In this document: positions 9,446 through 19,911 of the stretch, piece after piece
Layout: each line of letters begins with the position of its first letter
Numbering within the stretch: the first letter of the stretch is position 1
DNA from: Hepsetus odoe
Taxonomy: Eukaryota; Chordata; Actinopteri; Characiformes; Hepsetidae
Direction of reading: 5' to 3'
NCBI GenBank assembly: GCA_017165825.1
Contig: CM029386.1
Coordinates: 4,035,729-4,099,728, forward strand
DNA length: 64,000 nucleotides
Program-made: the position numbers and the translations under genes
The notes under the pieces: generated by a model
Seen by the model: only the letters and a program-made list of their open reading frames with translations
Told to the model about the DNA's origin: nothing
The model's database searches: none

Positions 9446-10501
9446 CTTCATTCTAAACGTCCCACTAACCTGGAGCTGCTCCTTCTCTGCTTTCTGTGCA
9501 GCAGACGGGTTAGTGGTGCTGGGTTTGGGGGTCGACTCCTTGATGCCGCTTTCCTTGCTGCGAAGGGCTTTCTTGGTCGACCTCCCTGGTTGCACAATGC
9601 AGTAATCGGTCTCTGCCGTCTTCCTGCTCTCTGTGTCAGGACCGGCCTTCTTTGCCACTGCCTCGCTTCTTTTGTTTCGGACGGCCTTCTTTGCCTTCCT
9701 CTCATGTTTAAGGTTGCAAGGAGCGTTTATTTCCACTGTTTTGCTGTTATTCTCACTGGCTGTGTTCACAGCTGTGTTCTCACGTTGAGCTGCGCAGAGC
9801 GCCACATTTACCGTAACGCCTCCATTAGCTGCGCAGTGAGAATCTTTTACCGTAACGCCTCCATTAGCTGCGCAGGGAGAATTCTTTACCATAACTCCAC
9901 TATCAGCTGCGCGTGGCGCTTCCTCCGCTGGTGGATCGCGGTGGTTGGCTTGTGGCGCTTTCTCCACTGGCGGATCGTGGTGCTTGGCGCGCTGCACTGT
10001 CGCCGCTGAATTTCCACTTTGAACAGCGCAGGGCGGCGCCACTGTCAACGTTCCGCTTTGAATGACGTAGGGCTCCTTGACTGGCGTCCCTCCGTGTTGC
10101 GTGACGCCCGTCGTCAATAAAGCCCCGCCTTCCATGTCGCATGCGGAAAAATACATGTGGTTCAGCGTGTCGAGGTAGCGCTGTGCTCTTGCAGCCATGG
10201 AGACCAGCATCCGGAGAGAAAGCACGAACCGATCCCTGCGAAGCTCGGGATCCGGGATGATATCGAGTGGGAGCAGTGACGTCGCATTCTTCAGATGGCG
10301 CTCGAGCTCCTTGGCCGTGGCCGTCGGCGTCCGTCGCACCCACTCCTCGCCGTCCAGATGCTCGTGGAGGTCCAGAGAAATCATCTCTGTCTCCCAGGTC
10401 TTTATAAGCTGCAGCGTCTGCTCGACAACGTTCGCTGCCACCCATAACACGCGCTCCTGCTCGCCCTCATGGCTCTCGACGTCCAGGTACTGGCGGCTCA
10501 T
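9422..10501 (-). CDS. Element 1 N-terminal ORF (gag-position protein)
   Basis: A 359-residue frame whose first ATG (10501-10499) lies three bases after the 5' LTR. Residues 1-120 are acidic and helix-prone (MSRQYLDVESHEGEQER, then LRRDRFVLSLRMLVSMAARA). Residues 120-250 are alanine-rich with about 14-residue repeats containing one cysteine (CAANGGVTVKD type). The rest is lysine-rich and ends PSTTNPSAAQKAEKEQLQVS, aligning with element 2's PSSSNPSAEQRATEEPFQV. The frame then runs into the IQ array in another frame. No zinc knuckle, protease or matrix signature is visible, so its role is unknown. Its position is that of gag. Local GC content is clearly higher than in flanking DNA. Confidence 0.65.
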   Translation of the reverse strand: MSRQYLDVESHEGEQERVLWVAANVVEQTLQLIKTWETEMISLDLHEHLDGEEWVRRTPTATAKELERHLKNATSLLPLDIIPDPELRRDRFVLSLRMLVSMAARAQRYLDTLNHMYFSACDMEGGALLTTGVTQHGGTPVKEPYVIQSGTLTVAPPCAVQSGNSAATVQRAKHHDPPVEKAPQANHRDPPAEEAPRAADSGVMVKNSPCAANGGVTVKDSHCAANGGVTVNVALCAAQRENTAVNTASENNSKTVEINAPCNLKHERKAKKAVRNKRSEAVAKKAGPDTESRKTAETDYCIVQPGRSTKKALRSKESGIKESTPKPSTTNPSAAQKAEKEQLQVSGTFRMKVRVQMHN

Positions 10502-10504
10502 TTC

Positions 10505-10833
10505 TGTAACGGTGGCGGGGTGCAGGGAGGACGCCAATGCTGAGCCAGGAGTTCGGATCATAGTTTTATTAACTATATTAACAAAACAAAACAAAACAAA
10601 ACCAAGGACTGCAGTTCTAACTAAAATCAAGGAACTGCAGCCTAAACCAAGATACTAAGTTACCAAATACCAAAACCACCACAGAGTATGTAGGCTGAGC
10701 CTAACTAATGAGCCGCGCTCTGTTCTGACTCATTGGGGCTTAAATAGTCAGCCCCAATGAGGCACACCTGTGCCTTCATTAGCTCAGGTGTGCTCAGTCA
10801 GAACATCGTGCCCAAAACACCTCATCCGTGACA
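10505..10833 (-). repeat. Element 1 5' LTR
   Basis: 329 bp. On the minus strand it runs from TGTCACGGATGAGG to CCCGCCACCGTTACA. It is followed directly by GAAATGAGCC, so the ATG begins within four bases and no TGG-type primer-binding site is visible. The flanking CAATA (10834-10838) matches 6646-6650. Confidence 0.9.
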
Positions 10834-10838
10834 CAATA

Positions 10839-11188
10839 TAAAAAACTACTGATTTAGATGTTCATGAAAAGATGCTTGCAGCTTTAATGGACAGTCCAAC
10901 ATATCAGTTGTCAGATGCTTTGTATTCTATCTCAACAGAGGATCTCTCTAATGTTTCTAGTGTTCTTCACAGCTGTGATCTATGTACATTCCTCTGGGGA
11001 AACTGGGGAAGTTGACTGTAGTAATTAAGTTCTCCAGTTAGGAGTCTACACATGTATAGCTTGTCCCTCAGTAGGATGGGCTGGATGGTGTTCAAAGAAT
11101 AAGATCCTTATGGCACTGTATCCTTGCTCCAAATGCAAGCTGGTCCAGAAGAGAAGGTAAAGAATGGCACCATCAACTTCTACTTTCT
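10839..11188. other. Intergenic stretch with a CTLD1 exon scrap
   Basis: Mostly unremarkable. GTTCTTCACAGCTGTGATCT near 10970 followed by TATGTACATTCC resembles the acceptor and first codons of the lectin CTLD1 exon. The match is under 50 bases and the frame stops at once, so it is at best a scrap. Confidence 0.4.
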
Positions 11189-11313
11189 CCATCCATCCAT
11201 CCATTATCTGCCGCTTGTCCCAAACGGGGTCGCGGGGGAGTGCTGGTGTCCAACCCAGCGCACACAGGGTGAGGACGGGGGATGCACCCTGGACAGGTCG
11301 CCAGCCTCCTACT
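11189..11313. repeat. Dispersed teleost repeat (CATCCATC...GGACAGGTCGCCAG)
   Basis: (ATCC)n followed by a GGGTCGCGGGGG core, CCCAGCGCACACAGGG and a terminal CACCCTGGACAGGTCGCCAG. This wording is common in fish genomes as the end of an interspersed element. I do not assign a family name. Confidence 0.6.
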
Positions 11314-11424
11314 TTCTCTTGATAGCTAAACTGCAGAGGGTCTAGTAAAAAAAAATTCACCTGTGGTTTAGGGAGATGAAGAAATATTCTACTTGAGGCT
11401 ACTGGCCGAAAGTTGTTGAGTAAC

Positions 11425-11605
11425 ATTTACAGCAATTAGCAGATGATATTATCCAGAATGACTTCCATGTCTTAATTACAGGGACCGTCCTCCTGGAGCA
11501 ACTTAAGTTTCTTCACCATTGGGTTTGCTCAGTAATCCAATGGTGGTAGTGCTGGAGGTGGGATTTGAACCTGTTTCCACTAGTATCCTACCTCTAGTCC
11601 ACCGT
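11425..11605 (-). repeat. Degenerate tRNA-type SINE
   Basis: Read in reverse it resembles the SINE at 55490-55695: a TTAGCAGATGATATTATCCA tail, an AATTACAGGGACCGTCCTCC body and a GGTGGGATTTGAACCTG box. It has many substitutions, so it is an old copy. Confidence 0.7.
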
Positions 11606-11639
11606 CCCAGAGTTTTCACTTTCTTTCCAGAGTTCACTT

Positions 11640-12105
11640 TCTTTGGTAGGGGGATGAGACATGAGGTCTAGTGTTGGGACAAGCAGAGGTGGGAGCTAAG
11701 CAATAAAACCGGATGTAGAATGATTGAACTCCTTCGTTCTCTCCCCATGGTCCCCTGTTGTGCCTCTGTTATTGCTGCCTCTTTGATAATGCCCCTATAA
11801 AGATCTTTATGCCGTCCCACATCTCTCTCATGTTACTTTGCTGCAAGTTGCACTCAATCCTTTCCCCCATAGGACTTCTTAGCTTCCCTTAGGCAGAAAT
11901 TCCTTCTGTGCCCTGCCAGCTGTCAAGTTCCCTCATCTTTTTGTTAACACTGCTGGTAATCAGTGGCAACAGTGTCCAAACAGAAGTTCAGGTTGACATT
12001 CAAACAGTTTGTGATACCATCAGTGTCCTTTTCATGCATTCCATGCAGGACACTCCATTCAGTTGACTCACAACAGTCCCTAAGGGCATTTTCAGCTCCA
12101 GGAGA
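11640..12105 (-). mobile_element. Decayed Rex1-like LINE fragment
   Basis: The minus strand gives scattered matches to the linker between endonuclease and reverse transcriptase of Rex1-like LINEs. These are NMREMWDGIK near 11800 and ALRDCCESTEWSVLHGMHEK, NLNFCLDTV near 11970-12090. They parallel FETTDWGALCTPHGED and ITFCVDNTVPTR in the copy at 40500-40750. Stops and gaps are frequent. Confidence 0.6.
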
Positions 12106-12109
12106 GCAT

Positions 12110-12200
12110 TTCCTGATTTTCCAGGCTGTGCTTAATCCAAATGGCATAACTATGAATTTGTAAATTCCTAGAGGAGAAATAAGGCTGTTTTTTTCTTTAC
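12110..12200 (-). mobile_element. Ty3/gypsy reverse transcriptase scrap
   Basis: About 90 bases whose minus strand reads LGIYKFIVMPFGLSTA, matching the conserved VMPFGL motif of Ty3/gypsy reverse transcriptase. It is fused to the LINE fragment on its left, and nothing else of the element is visible. Confidence 0.5.
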
Positions 12201-13127
12201 GTTCTTGTCTGTAGCAACCTGTCAGTGATGACTCTGCTGTTCTCATCAAATGAAAAGTGAGCCCTCCTCTGTTGACTTTTTGTGAAGGGGCATCATGTTG
12301 GGTTCTAGTGTTTAGCATCTAATAACTACACCTTTCTGCGACAAAGTCTACAGGTGACTTTCCAGGCTGACTAGGATGCTCTGAAAGTGCCTTATTTTAG
12401 CAGCTTCTGTAAGCATGTTTACCTCAATAATTGCTCAATTTTGGAACAACGCTCCTCTCCAATCCACTGTCAAGATGCTATGCCTCATGACGTTGCTGAG
12501 GCATTGCAATTGCATGCATATAGAAGAGAAATAATGAGAAAAGTATTTCCCTTTTAGGATGGAGTGGTTCTTTCTTGAGGTTGGAAATGGTCAAAAATAA
12601 TTGCACAGTGTTCCATCTAGCAAGGATTTAAGGCCCAGCAGAAGAGGCATGTATACATTTCCATCACCCAGAACATAAATGATGGAGGTGAAGTTCAGTC
12701 TTTCAAGGCAGTTGAGATGCCTCTTCTAATGGCTCTGCTTACCTGCCCAAATTATATACTGCTGATAACCCATTTCTGCTTTCTCACTCATTTTCATTAT
12801 CAATTCCCAGAGATTGTTTATGTGCAGCCCATGTCTTGCACCAGCACCATATTTCTAACAATATAAGAGGACTCTAACAGAGTGAGAAGCCACCCTTTAC
12901 AAATGCAATGTCACACATCTTTGCATCTCCTTATTCAAGGGGCAGTGGGGTTGATCCACCACTCTAATTATTAGGTCTATCCACAATACACAACTGACTG
13001 TGAATGCCAAATGAAAATGTAAATGCTACCAAACTAAAGCTAATGCTGATGCTCTGTACCTTTCTAGACCCAGTTGTGGTGGTAGCTTCCTGAAGAAGGC
13101 AGCTAAGATGATCACTCCACTACTTCA
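12201..13127. other. Intergenic DNA without recognisable features
   Basis: Low-complexity to ordinary sequence on both strands with short frames only. No recognisable gene, LTR or SINE. Confidence 0.5.
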
Positions 13128-13300
13128 ACTAGTGTATCCTGGGTAATCCCAAGGTGCTCCCACACCAACTGAAATCTTTACAGTCTCTTCCCAGCTGGTC
13201 ATGCTCAGGAGGCATCCTGATTCGATACCTTTGCTTCTTTCAATATGGAGGAGCAATAAATCAAACCCAAGCTTTTTCTAGATACCTGAGCTCCTCCTAT
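13128..13300. repeat. Old LINE relic
   Basis: Phrases such as GGTAATCCCAAGGTGCTCCC, CATGCTCAGGAGGCATCCTG and ATATGGAGGAGCAATAAATC resemble a repeat phrase common in fish genomes (rules about grading/pathway-free LINE sequence, probably RTE/Expander-type). Heavily diverged; family assignment is from memory and uncertain. Confidence 0.45.
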
Positions 13301-13549
13301 TCTTTAGCATGATGCCTTAGGTTGGACATGTACATTCACAGCTGAGCTTTTCTTAATGCCTCCATGCACACCATGAATCTCTGTGGCCAACCTTTCACAG
13401 AACCAGTCACACTTTGCCAGAAAGTGTTTGTTTAGAAAACAAGCCAGCATCTTTTTATCTGATCTATCTATCTATCTGCTAAGAACCTGGTCCAGAATTT
13501 GCTTACAGAACAACACTCACTGAAAGATACTTATTTGTGTTTTTCACAG

Positions 13550-14468
13550 CTGTGTGCGGTGGATCTGCATATGTTCCTCATTGGTATCACTTTGTGGATG
13601 AGGAGATGACTTGGAATGAAGCTCAGAGCTTCTGCAGACAGAACTACATGAATCTGGCCACCATTAACAACATGGAGGAGATGAAGAAACTCGATGTTAC
13701 TCTGAAAGACAAAACCAGTGTTGATGTTTGGATTGGTCTGCTCACAGGGGGCATTAAAAACTGGCTGTGGTCTCTGGCAGATTTCTACAGAGAGGGAGAC
13801 ACATGCAGAAACTGGAACCATGGTGAACCAAACAACGCTGCAGGGAACAAGTACTGTGTTGCAATGTGGAGTGATATTGGGACCTGGAATAATGACATTT
13901 GTGAAACAGCACACACTTTTGTGTGTTATGATGGTAAGAAATTCATAATATATCCTAAAGACTGCAGGATCTGTTCTTGAATTGGTTTGGAAAATGCTGA
14001 ATTCTGAATGAATCTGACTTCATCTCATTTCGAGAGTCCTTCTGTGAGTAATGGGAGCAGAAATGTGCAAGTAGTAACTGAGTTGCATTAATAATGTTAT
14101 TTATTCTTTCAGAAAAGAAGAAAAACACTGAACAATACATATTCATTAATAAGACAATGACCTGGCATGATGCTCAGAGCTCCTGTGGAGAGAAATACAC
14201 AGACTTGGTCAGTGTGAGGAACCAGACTGAGAACCAGCACATCCTGGCTCTGCCAAAGAACAGTTCAAATGCTAACCCATTCTGGATTGGCCTGTTTAAC
14301 AACCTTTGGCAGTGGTCTGATCAGAGTAACTCCTCATTCAGATACTGGAACTCTGGACCTGATAAATATTTTAAAGGTCCAAAGCGTACTGCAGTTTCTG
14401 TGACTCAACAAGGATACTGGAGTGATCAGAACTGCACTAACAAGCTCCCATTCATCTGTCATATTTGA
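13550..14468 (+). CDS. Lectin copy B: two-CTLD frame with early stop
   Basis: Two exons, 13550-13933 (384 nt, the same length as in the intact gene) and 14113-14468, with AG acceptors (TTTTCACAG, TTTCAG) and a GGTAAGA donor. CTLD1 has the EPN sugar motif (GEPNNAAGNKYC) but WNN replaces WND (GTWNNDIC). CTLD2 has GPD in place of QPD and WSD in place of WHD. The second exon runs into TGA after FICHI, where the intact gene has a GTGAGT donor, so a product would end after two domains. No signal-peptide exon is found upstream, so expression is doubtful. The role would be carbohydrate binding outside the cell. It could be a pseudogene or a shortened paralogue. Confidence 0.7.
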
Positions 14469-14610
14469 AGCCTTGAGTCATATTTTGCTTCTTAATGATG
14501 GGTGCATTTCATTTTTTTGTTAGCTGCAAAACCCATTTATCAGAACACTCTTCAACAAATATATGATGATACTGTTGACATTTGTTCAAACTTTATTCCT
14601 TACAAATAAG

Positions 14611-14976
14611 CTGATCTTGGTGGGGCAGAATCTGACCTTGGGAGAAGCTCTGAGATACTGCAGAGAGAATCATGTGGACCTGGTCTCAGTTCACTCTGAG
14701 GAGATCCAGCTCTGGGTGATGGACGTAGTACAGAAAGCCTCCACTGACCATGTGTGGCTAGACATGCGCTACTCATGCACTCAGGGTTTCTAGTTCTGAG
14801 TGACTGGGTTTTCTGTCTGCTATGAGAACTGGGCTCCAGGTGACGGCGCAGGGGGAGAGGACTGCAGTCCTGTAGAGACAACTGGAGTAATACAGTCTGG
14901 AGAAGAATATCCATGGATCAGCCTGCCTGAGACCCAGTTGCTCAGCTTTATCTGCACCACCTATAAAGATTACTGT
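14611..14976 (+). pseudogene. Lectin copy B, dead third CTLD exon
   Basis: Reads KLILVGQNLTLGEALRYC and DLVSVHSEEIQLWVMDVVQ, then two stops (TAG at about 14791, TGA shortly after) interrupt the WFWV region. It continues with FSVCYENWAPGDGAGGEDC and SFICTTYK. The acceptor that is TCCTCCAG in the intact gene has become ACAAATAAG. Confidence 0.85.
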
Positions 14977-16559
14977 GTGCTTGTTTGTGACATGGAGTTG
15001 ATTTTGAAAGGTCTTCTTCTTTCTCTTTCCAACACTGAAGACACCTGGATCATCACTTACTTTCCTAATTTAGATCTATATATATAAATGGAATTTGGCT
15101 TCCACTGCATGAACTTGGGACCTTATGTATCAAGTGTGTCCATGTTCATTTAATCCAGACTACTCTAGAAGACTGATTTATCAAATGTATTCAGGCTTTG
15201 TTGAAGGCTTTAGTTTTTGAAATCATGTCAGTAATCATTAAGTTTCTGAAAAGGGTTTAATTTTCTGTTTTCCATTGCATTGCTTTTGAAAGCTTATCTC
15301 TCGGTTAAGTGTTAAATTTTGTACTTTGTAATATTTATTTACACTCATTCTGTCTACAAAGTTTTAAAAAATTATTTTAAAGTAAATGCTTTATATTTCT
15401 GCATATAAAAATCTATGTGAATGCTCCAATTGTCTGTTTGCTTCTTTTCCTCCGCACATGAAAACAACGAAGGACCCTTTTTCTCTCATGGTATCACTCG
15501 AAGAAACCTTTGTGAATCCTTTTTTGTGAAGTGTCTGTTTAGAGAATCTAAAATAAGGATTTGCTGTAGGGTATCATCCATAATTATTTCTAGCATCTAT
15601 TTAAACCTTTTATGACATGGGTCCCGGACCGGAAGTTTAACCTGAGGTACTCTTGAGCAAGGCTCCCGGATACTGAATGTGACCTTTTGCACTATACTCC
15701 TGTACTCCACTATACAGATGTGCCGTCTGATGGAGATTATGAAAAAAATAAATTATATAATTATATATATTCATTATTTTATATTAGAAATTAAAAAACT
15801 TACAATAAATGTTATTCATTATTTCTTAGTAATCCTCTAAAAACCCGCCATTGCACAGGTGTTGCTCATTTGCTTAGAACAGTTTCATGGAACTCCAAGC
15901 TTCAGTGATAATATCTCCTGATGTTCCTGATATGTGACACCACCCAATGACTGAGATGTTTTTATTTTATTTTATTTTTTTTATTTTGACTATGTGACAT
16001 AGTAGTGCTTTCAAATGAGGGATACTTTTGGAGTTGTTATGGCAAATATGAACAAACAGGGAGATGCAAATGAATGAACACACGAAAAAAGGAAAAGCAG
16101 CATTTTTGTGTCTCCCAACTGGTTTGTTTCAAAAATGAATTAATAAAACCTTTGAATCAGCCTGCCAGACTCAGAGAGGTTGACTGTTCTTCCCCATTAA
16201 TCTCCCCTTTAAGAAGGTTCACAAGTTCTCAAAAGGGTTTAGTTCAGGTGAGGAAGGGGACCATGTCACTATTCTTTCATCTTTAAGTGTCTCTAAAAAC
16301 TGGCAATAACTCTGGGAGTTGATTTTTGAGTCCATCTTCAACCCGAAAAGATCCAATTAGTTAATCTATAATAAAACCAGTCCATACCAGCTCCTCACCT
16401 CCACCTGTCTTAGTGGAAATGGAGCTCTTTGCCAGTACTGATCCAGTCACGGGCCCATCCATCGCATCCATTAAGAGTCTCTCTCATCACATCTCCTTCA
16501 AAACTGAAAAATCTGTCTTGAGATGTTTCTTGGTCCATTCTTAATGTTTCTACTGATGT
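14977..16559. other. AT-rich intergenic stretch with SINE scrap
   Basis: No gene. CTGAGGTACTCTTGAGCAAGGC near 15640 matches the body of the SINE at 45574-45824, so a degenerate copy lies at about 15630-15735. A T/A-rich run of TTTTA units is near 15960-15990. Confidence 0.55.
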
Positions 16560-16811
16560 GTCTTGTCCAGTGGTAGTTGGATTTCAGTTTTCCTTACCTT
16601 TTTCCCCAGCGGGTTGACTTTGAAGCAGCTGGAGCTGGAACTGGTGCAGCCTCGGCCAGTCCTGAGAGGGGAGCGGATGGCACAAAACATCCTAGGTGCC
16701 ACACAACCTCTACAAATCCAGCCTCCATCACCTGGAAGGTTCAGTGGTTCTTCAACACCCTCTCACGGGGCTCTCAGCTTGTGATGCCCATCTGCAGTCG
16801 GTCGATCATTC

Positions 16812-17067
16812 TGTAATGTTTGATGGGGGTGGTTTGGACATCAGTGCAGTGTTGAGAGTGTCATACTTAACATAAAGGCTTCAAGGAAAAAATTGTGCAC
16901 AGAAACAAAAATACAAATACTAGAAACTAGAAACAAAGAGACATACAATGACCGATGTTCTACTCTGAAACATTAGGGCTATATAAGGCCAGCCCCAATG
17001 GAGCATATCTTTGCTCAGAGTGAGCCCTGGTGTGCCCAATCAGAGCAGAGAACTATCTGCTGTCACA
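16812..17067 (-). repeat. LTR of the dyad-bearing group (single copy)
   Basis: On the minus strand it starts TGTGACAGCAG right after a purine tract (GAATGAAAGAGGGGGT). It contains CTCTGCTCTGATTGGGCACA, a TATATAG core inside GGGGCTGGCCTTATATAGCC and ends near ACATTACA. Order and motifs match the LTRs at 48995-49270 and 63492-63771. No partner LTR was found, and the left boundary is approximate. Confidence 0.6.
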
Positions 17068-17644
17068 ACCCCCTCTTTCATTCCTATGCAATCCAGTTTC
17101 TGGTTGAGTTAAAGCAGTTATGTGCAACAGGCACTTAGACCAGAAGAGAGTTATAGGAGGTGTTTATAGGAGGTAGAAGATGGGCAAAGAAAATACATAA
17201 GAAGATCACAAGATCACGTTGTGCTTCCTAATTCCACTTGACTCTTCATACTTGGTAAGTTAGCTTGATTTGTCTGTTGTTTATCTTACAGCTACTTGGT
17301 TTCTTACTTGGTGTGCTTATTATTGGCATGTTTTTGGTAGTCTTTGTTTGACTGGTTTCACTCAGTACGCTGAAATCAGGAAGTAATTAGGTGCGAATTG
17401 GTAGGCGTGGCCTTGTTCCCACTCAGCACTTAAAGAGGGAACAGTCCGCTACCATAGTGGATGTAGTAATTTTTCAAGCTTCTGTTCACATCCTGTTTTT
17501 AGTGTATATATATATATATGTATATATATATTCTCTATTTCTCTCTGTTCTTCTACTATCTATTACTATGTGCCTACATATACCCGTCCTTATATCTTGT
17601 CGACCATACCGGCACGCTTACAACCATAGAGGGAGAAACCTCAG

Positions 17645-18286
17645 TAATCTCTCTCAGATTGATCTATCCCCACAATCTCTCACCCAGGTCTGCGGAGGAC
17701 TATGGAACTGTCAATCTGCAATATAGAAAGCAGACTCCATCTCTGGACTAGCATCTCTCCACTCGTTCGACTTCATGGCTCTTACAGAAACATGGATCAC
17801 ACTGAGAACACTGCCACACCTGCAGCGTTATCCTCTGCCTTCACCTTCTCCCACACCCCACGCCCTGTGGGCAGGGGGGGAGGTACAGGTCTGCTCCTAT
17901 TACGTAAATGGTGCTTTATGCCTCTCAGTCGATGCCACCTCAACATTTCCTCTTTCGAATTCCATGCTGTTACTGTAACCTATCCTATTAAGCTTCACAT
18001 CATTGTCCTCTACCGTCCCCCAGGCTTGCTTGGCAACCTCATCGATGAACTAGATGTCCTCCTAAGTTCATTCCCGGATGATAACTCTCCAATGATCCTA
18101 CTTGGAGACTTCAACCTACCAGGAGATAAGATCCATACCAGCGGGCTTACGCAGCTACTTTCATCCTTTGACCTGTCCCTCAACAATTCTCCTCCTACCC
18201 ACAAAGCTGGCAACACTCTTGATCTAATATTCACCAGATCACTCTCTGTGGGCAATATTCTGTCTACACCTCTCACATGTATCTGA
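17645..18286 (+). pseudogene. L2-like LINE endonuclease domain
   Basis: Fragments in two frames: MALTETWITLR (from 17775), ITVVLYRPPG-like sequence near 18005, ILLGDFNLPGD (about 18097-18130) and LDLIFTRSLS near 18220. These are the ALTETWL, YRPP and GDFN signatures of an AP-type endonuclease that nicks target DNA. Frameshifts near 17900 and a stop at 18286 break it. Confidence 0.75.
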
Positions 18287-18792
18287 TCACCATCTCTTAT
18301 CTTTCAGATTTCTTGCCAGCATGTCGCCCTGTCAACTAGAGACTCCAGAATAAGCCCGGAGGAATCTCAGCACTCTGTCACTGTCCTCTTTTTGCTCCAC
18401 AGTTCTCTCCTACCTATCTCCTCCTGCAACAACTACCCCAACTGTTTCTGCTCTCGAACTCAATACTAATGAACTCCTCTCCTCCCTCAGCCATTCAATT
18501 GACCAGCTCTGTCCTTTAATTAACAGAACAAGACGTGCCTCTCCACGGGCCCCGTGGCTGACCGAAGTTCTGCGCAACAACCGTAGAGAACTATGATCAG
18601 CTGAAAGGAAGTGGAGGAAATCACGGCGTTCTGAGGATCTTGTTTCATTTCATTCTCTCCTCTCCAAATTTGCTACAGATCTAGCCTCTGCCAAGTCAGT
18701 GTTCTTCAAAACCAAGTTTGAAAAATCCTCAACTAATCCTCGTAAACTTTTTGCCACTTTCTCTTCTCTTCTAAAACTGCCTCATCCTCCCG

Positions 18793-19911
18793 TTGTCTCA
18801 TCTCTCTCCCCAGATGACTTCATTTTTTGACGAGAAAACTGAGGCAATCAGAAGATCCTTCCACTCAACCGTCAACTCTCCTGTCCAGCCCCAAGCACCC
18901 TGCGACCACCAATTCCTTGCCCTCTCGCCGCACTCCATGGCGGAGGTACTGCTACTCTTGAAGTCCAGTAATCCCACAACCTCACCCCTTGATCCGATTC
19001 CATCATCCCTACTCCTGGAGATGGCTTCAGATCTTCTTCCATACATCTCTCAAATTATCAATGGATCTCTTGAGACCGGTCACGTTCCATCTGCCTTCAA
19101 GTCAGCCATCGTCACTCCAATCCTGAAGAAACCATCTCTGGATTGCATGGATTTGAACAACTACAGACCGGTATCCCTTCTCCCCTTTCTCTCCAAAGTC
19201 TTAGAGCAAGCAGTATATAACCAGCTCAACGTCTTCTTGGCTCAAAACGGTCTCCAGGATCCCTACCAGTCTGGATTTAAAACATCGCACTCAACTGAAA
19301 CGGCTCTTCTGGCTGTCATTCACGAACTCCATGCTGCAAGATCTAACAACCTGTCCTCAGTCTTGATTCTCCTTGATCTCTCGGCGGCCTTTGACACAGT
19401 GAACCACCAGCTCCTCCTGACCACTCTCTCCAACCTGGGGATTGCTGGCACTGCCTGGCAGTGGTTCTCCTCATACCTACATGATCGACAGTACCAAGTG
19501 TCATGGCAGGTCCATCGGTCCACTCCACAAAATTTGACAACTGGCGTTCCCCAAGGATCTGTCCTCGGTCCCCTTCTATTTTCTCTATATACCGGCTCTC
19601 TGGGGAAGGTCATACTCTCTCATAGCTTCTCCTACCATTCTTATGCAGACGACACCCAACTTATCCTCTCTTTTCCCTCCTATGATCAACAGGTCTCTAC
19701 CCGAATCTCTAACTGCCTGGCTGACATCTCCGCATGGATGACGGCTCACCACCTCAAGCTCAACTCTAACAAGACTGAGCTTCTCTACTTCGAAGGTCAT
19801 CAAACTCCACGTCATGACCTTCACATCTCCTTTGGCGGTTCACTTCTCGTCCAATCTCGATCAGCTAGGAACCTCTGTGTCACTTTCGACTTTCAGTGTC
19901 AATCTCTCTAG
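18793..19911 (+). CDS. L2-like LINE reverse transcriptase ORF
   Basis: A 372-codon frame containing the main reverse transcriptase blocks. They are MNNYRPVSLL-like LNNYRPVSLLPFLSKVLEQA, QSGFKTSHSTETALL, LILLDLSAAFDTVNHQLLL, GVPQGSVLGPLLFSLYT and SYADDTQLILSFP, with the catalytic YADD at 19642-19653. L2-clade LINEs use this enzyme to copy their RNA into nicked DNA. The protein is cut off upstream (endonuclease in a different frame) and downstream by a frameshift near 19900, after which the remaining C-terminal part continues in 19814-20365. It is inactive as a single protein, although the catalytic residues survive. Confidence 0.85.
   Translation: MSHLSPQMTSFFDEKTEAIRRSFHSTVNSPVQPQAPCDHQFLALSPHSMAEVLLLLKSSNPTTSPLDPIPSSLLLEMASDLLPYISQIINGSLETGHVPSAFKSAIVTPILKKPSLDCMDLNNYRPVSLLPFLSKVLEQAVYNQLNVFLAQNGLQDPYQSGFKTSHSTETALLAVIHELHAARSNNLSSVLILLDLSAAFDTVNHQLLLTTLSNLGIAGTAWQWFSSYLHDRQYQVSWQVHRSTPQNLTTGVPQGSVLGPLLFSLYTGSLGKVILSHSFSYHSYADDTQLILSFPSYDQQVSTRISNCLADISAWMTAHHLKLNSNKTELLYFEGHQTPRHDLHISFGGSLLVQSRSARNLCVTFDFQCQSL

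Larger units (their letters stand above)
6651..10833 (-). mobile_element. Non-autonomous LTR element with captured IQ-repeat gene (element 1)
   Basis: A 4183-bp element bounded by similar LTRs (6651-6981 and 10505-10833) and a 5-bp duplication CAATA (6646-6650 and 10834-10838). On the minus strand it holds, in order: LTR, an ATG three bases later, a proline/alanine-rich frame, about 13 IQ motifs, coiled-coil segments, a C-terminal tail, a purine-rich tract and the second LTR. I find no protease, reverse transcriptase, RNase H or integrase, so it would have needed another element's machinery. Its N- and C-terminal parts are homologous to element 2 (50514-54423), but the IQ block is unique to this copy. 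It is split by a small LINE-derived insertion (8270-8409) and several frame breaks. Confidence 0.9.

Noticed and set aside
10505..10833. Reading element 1 LTRs as unrelated solo LTRs flanking a host gene
   Set aside because: CAATA occurs only at the two outer borders, and the purine tract and start codon lie correctly inside, so it is one element.
16563..16620. Lectin-like signal exon (GGTAGTTGGATTTCAG)
   Set aside because: Similarity is about 20 bases without a donor at the right place and no CTLD follows.
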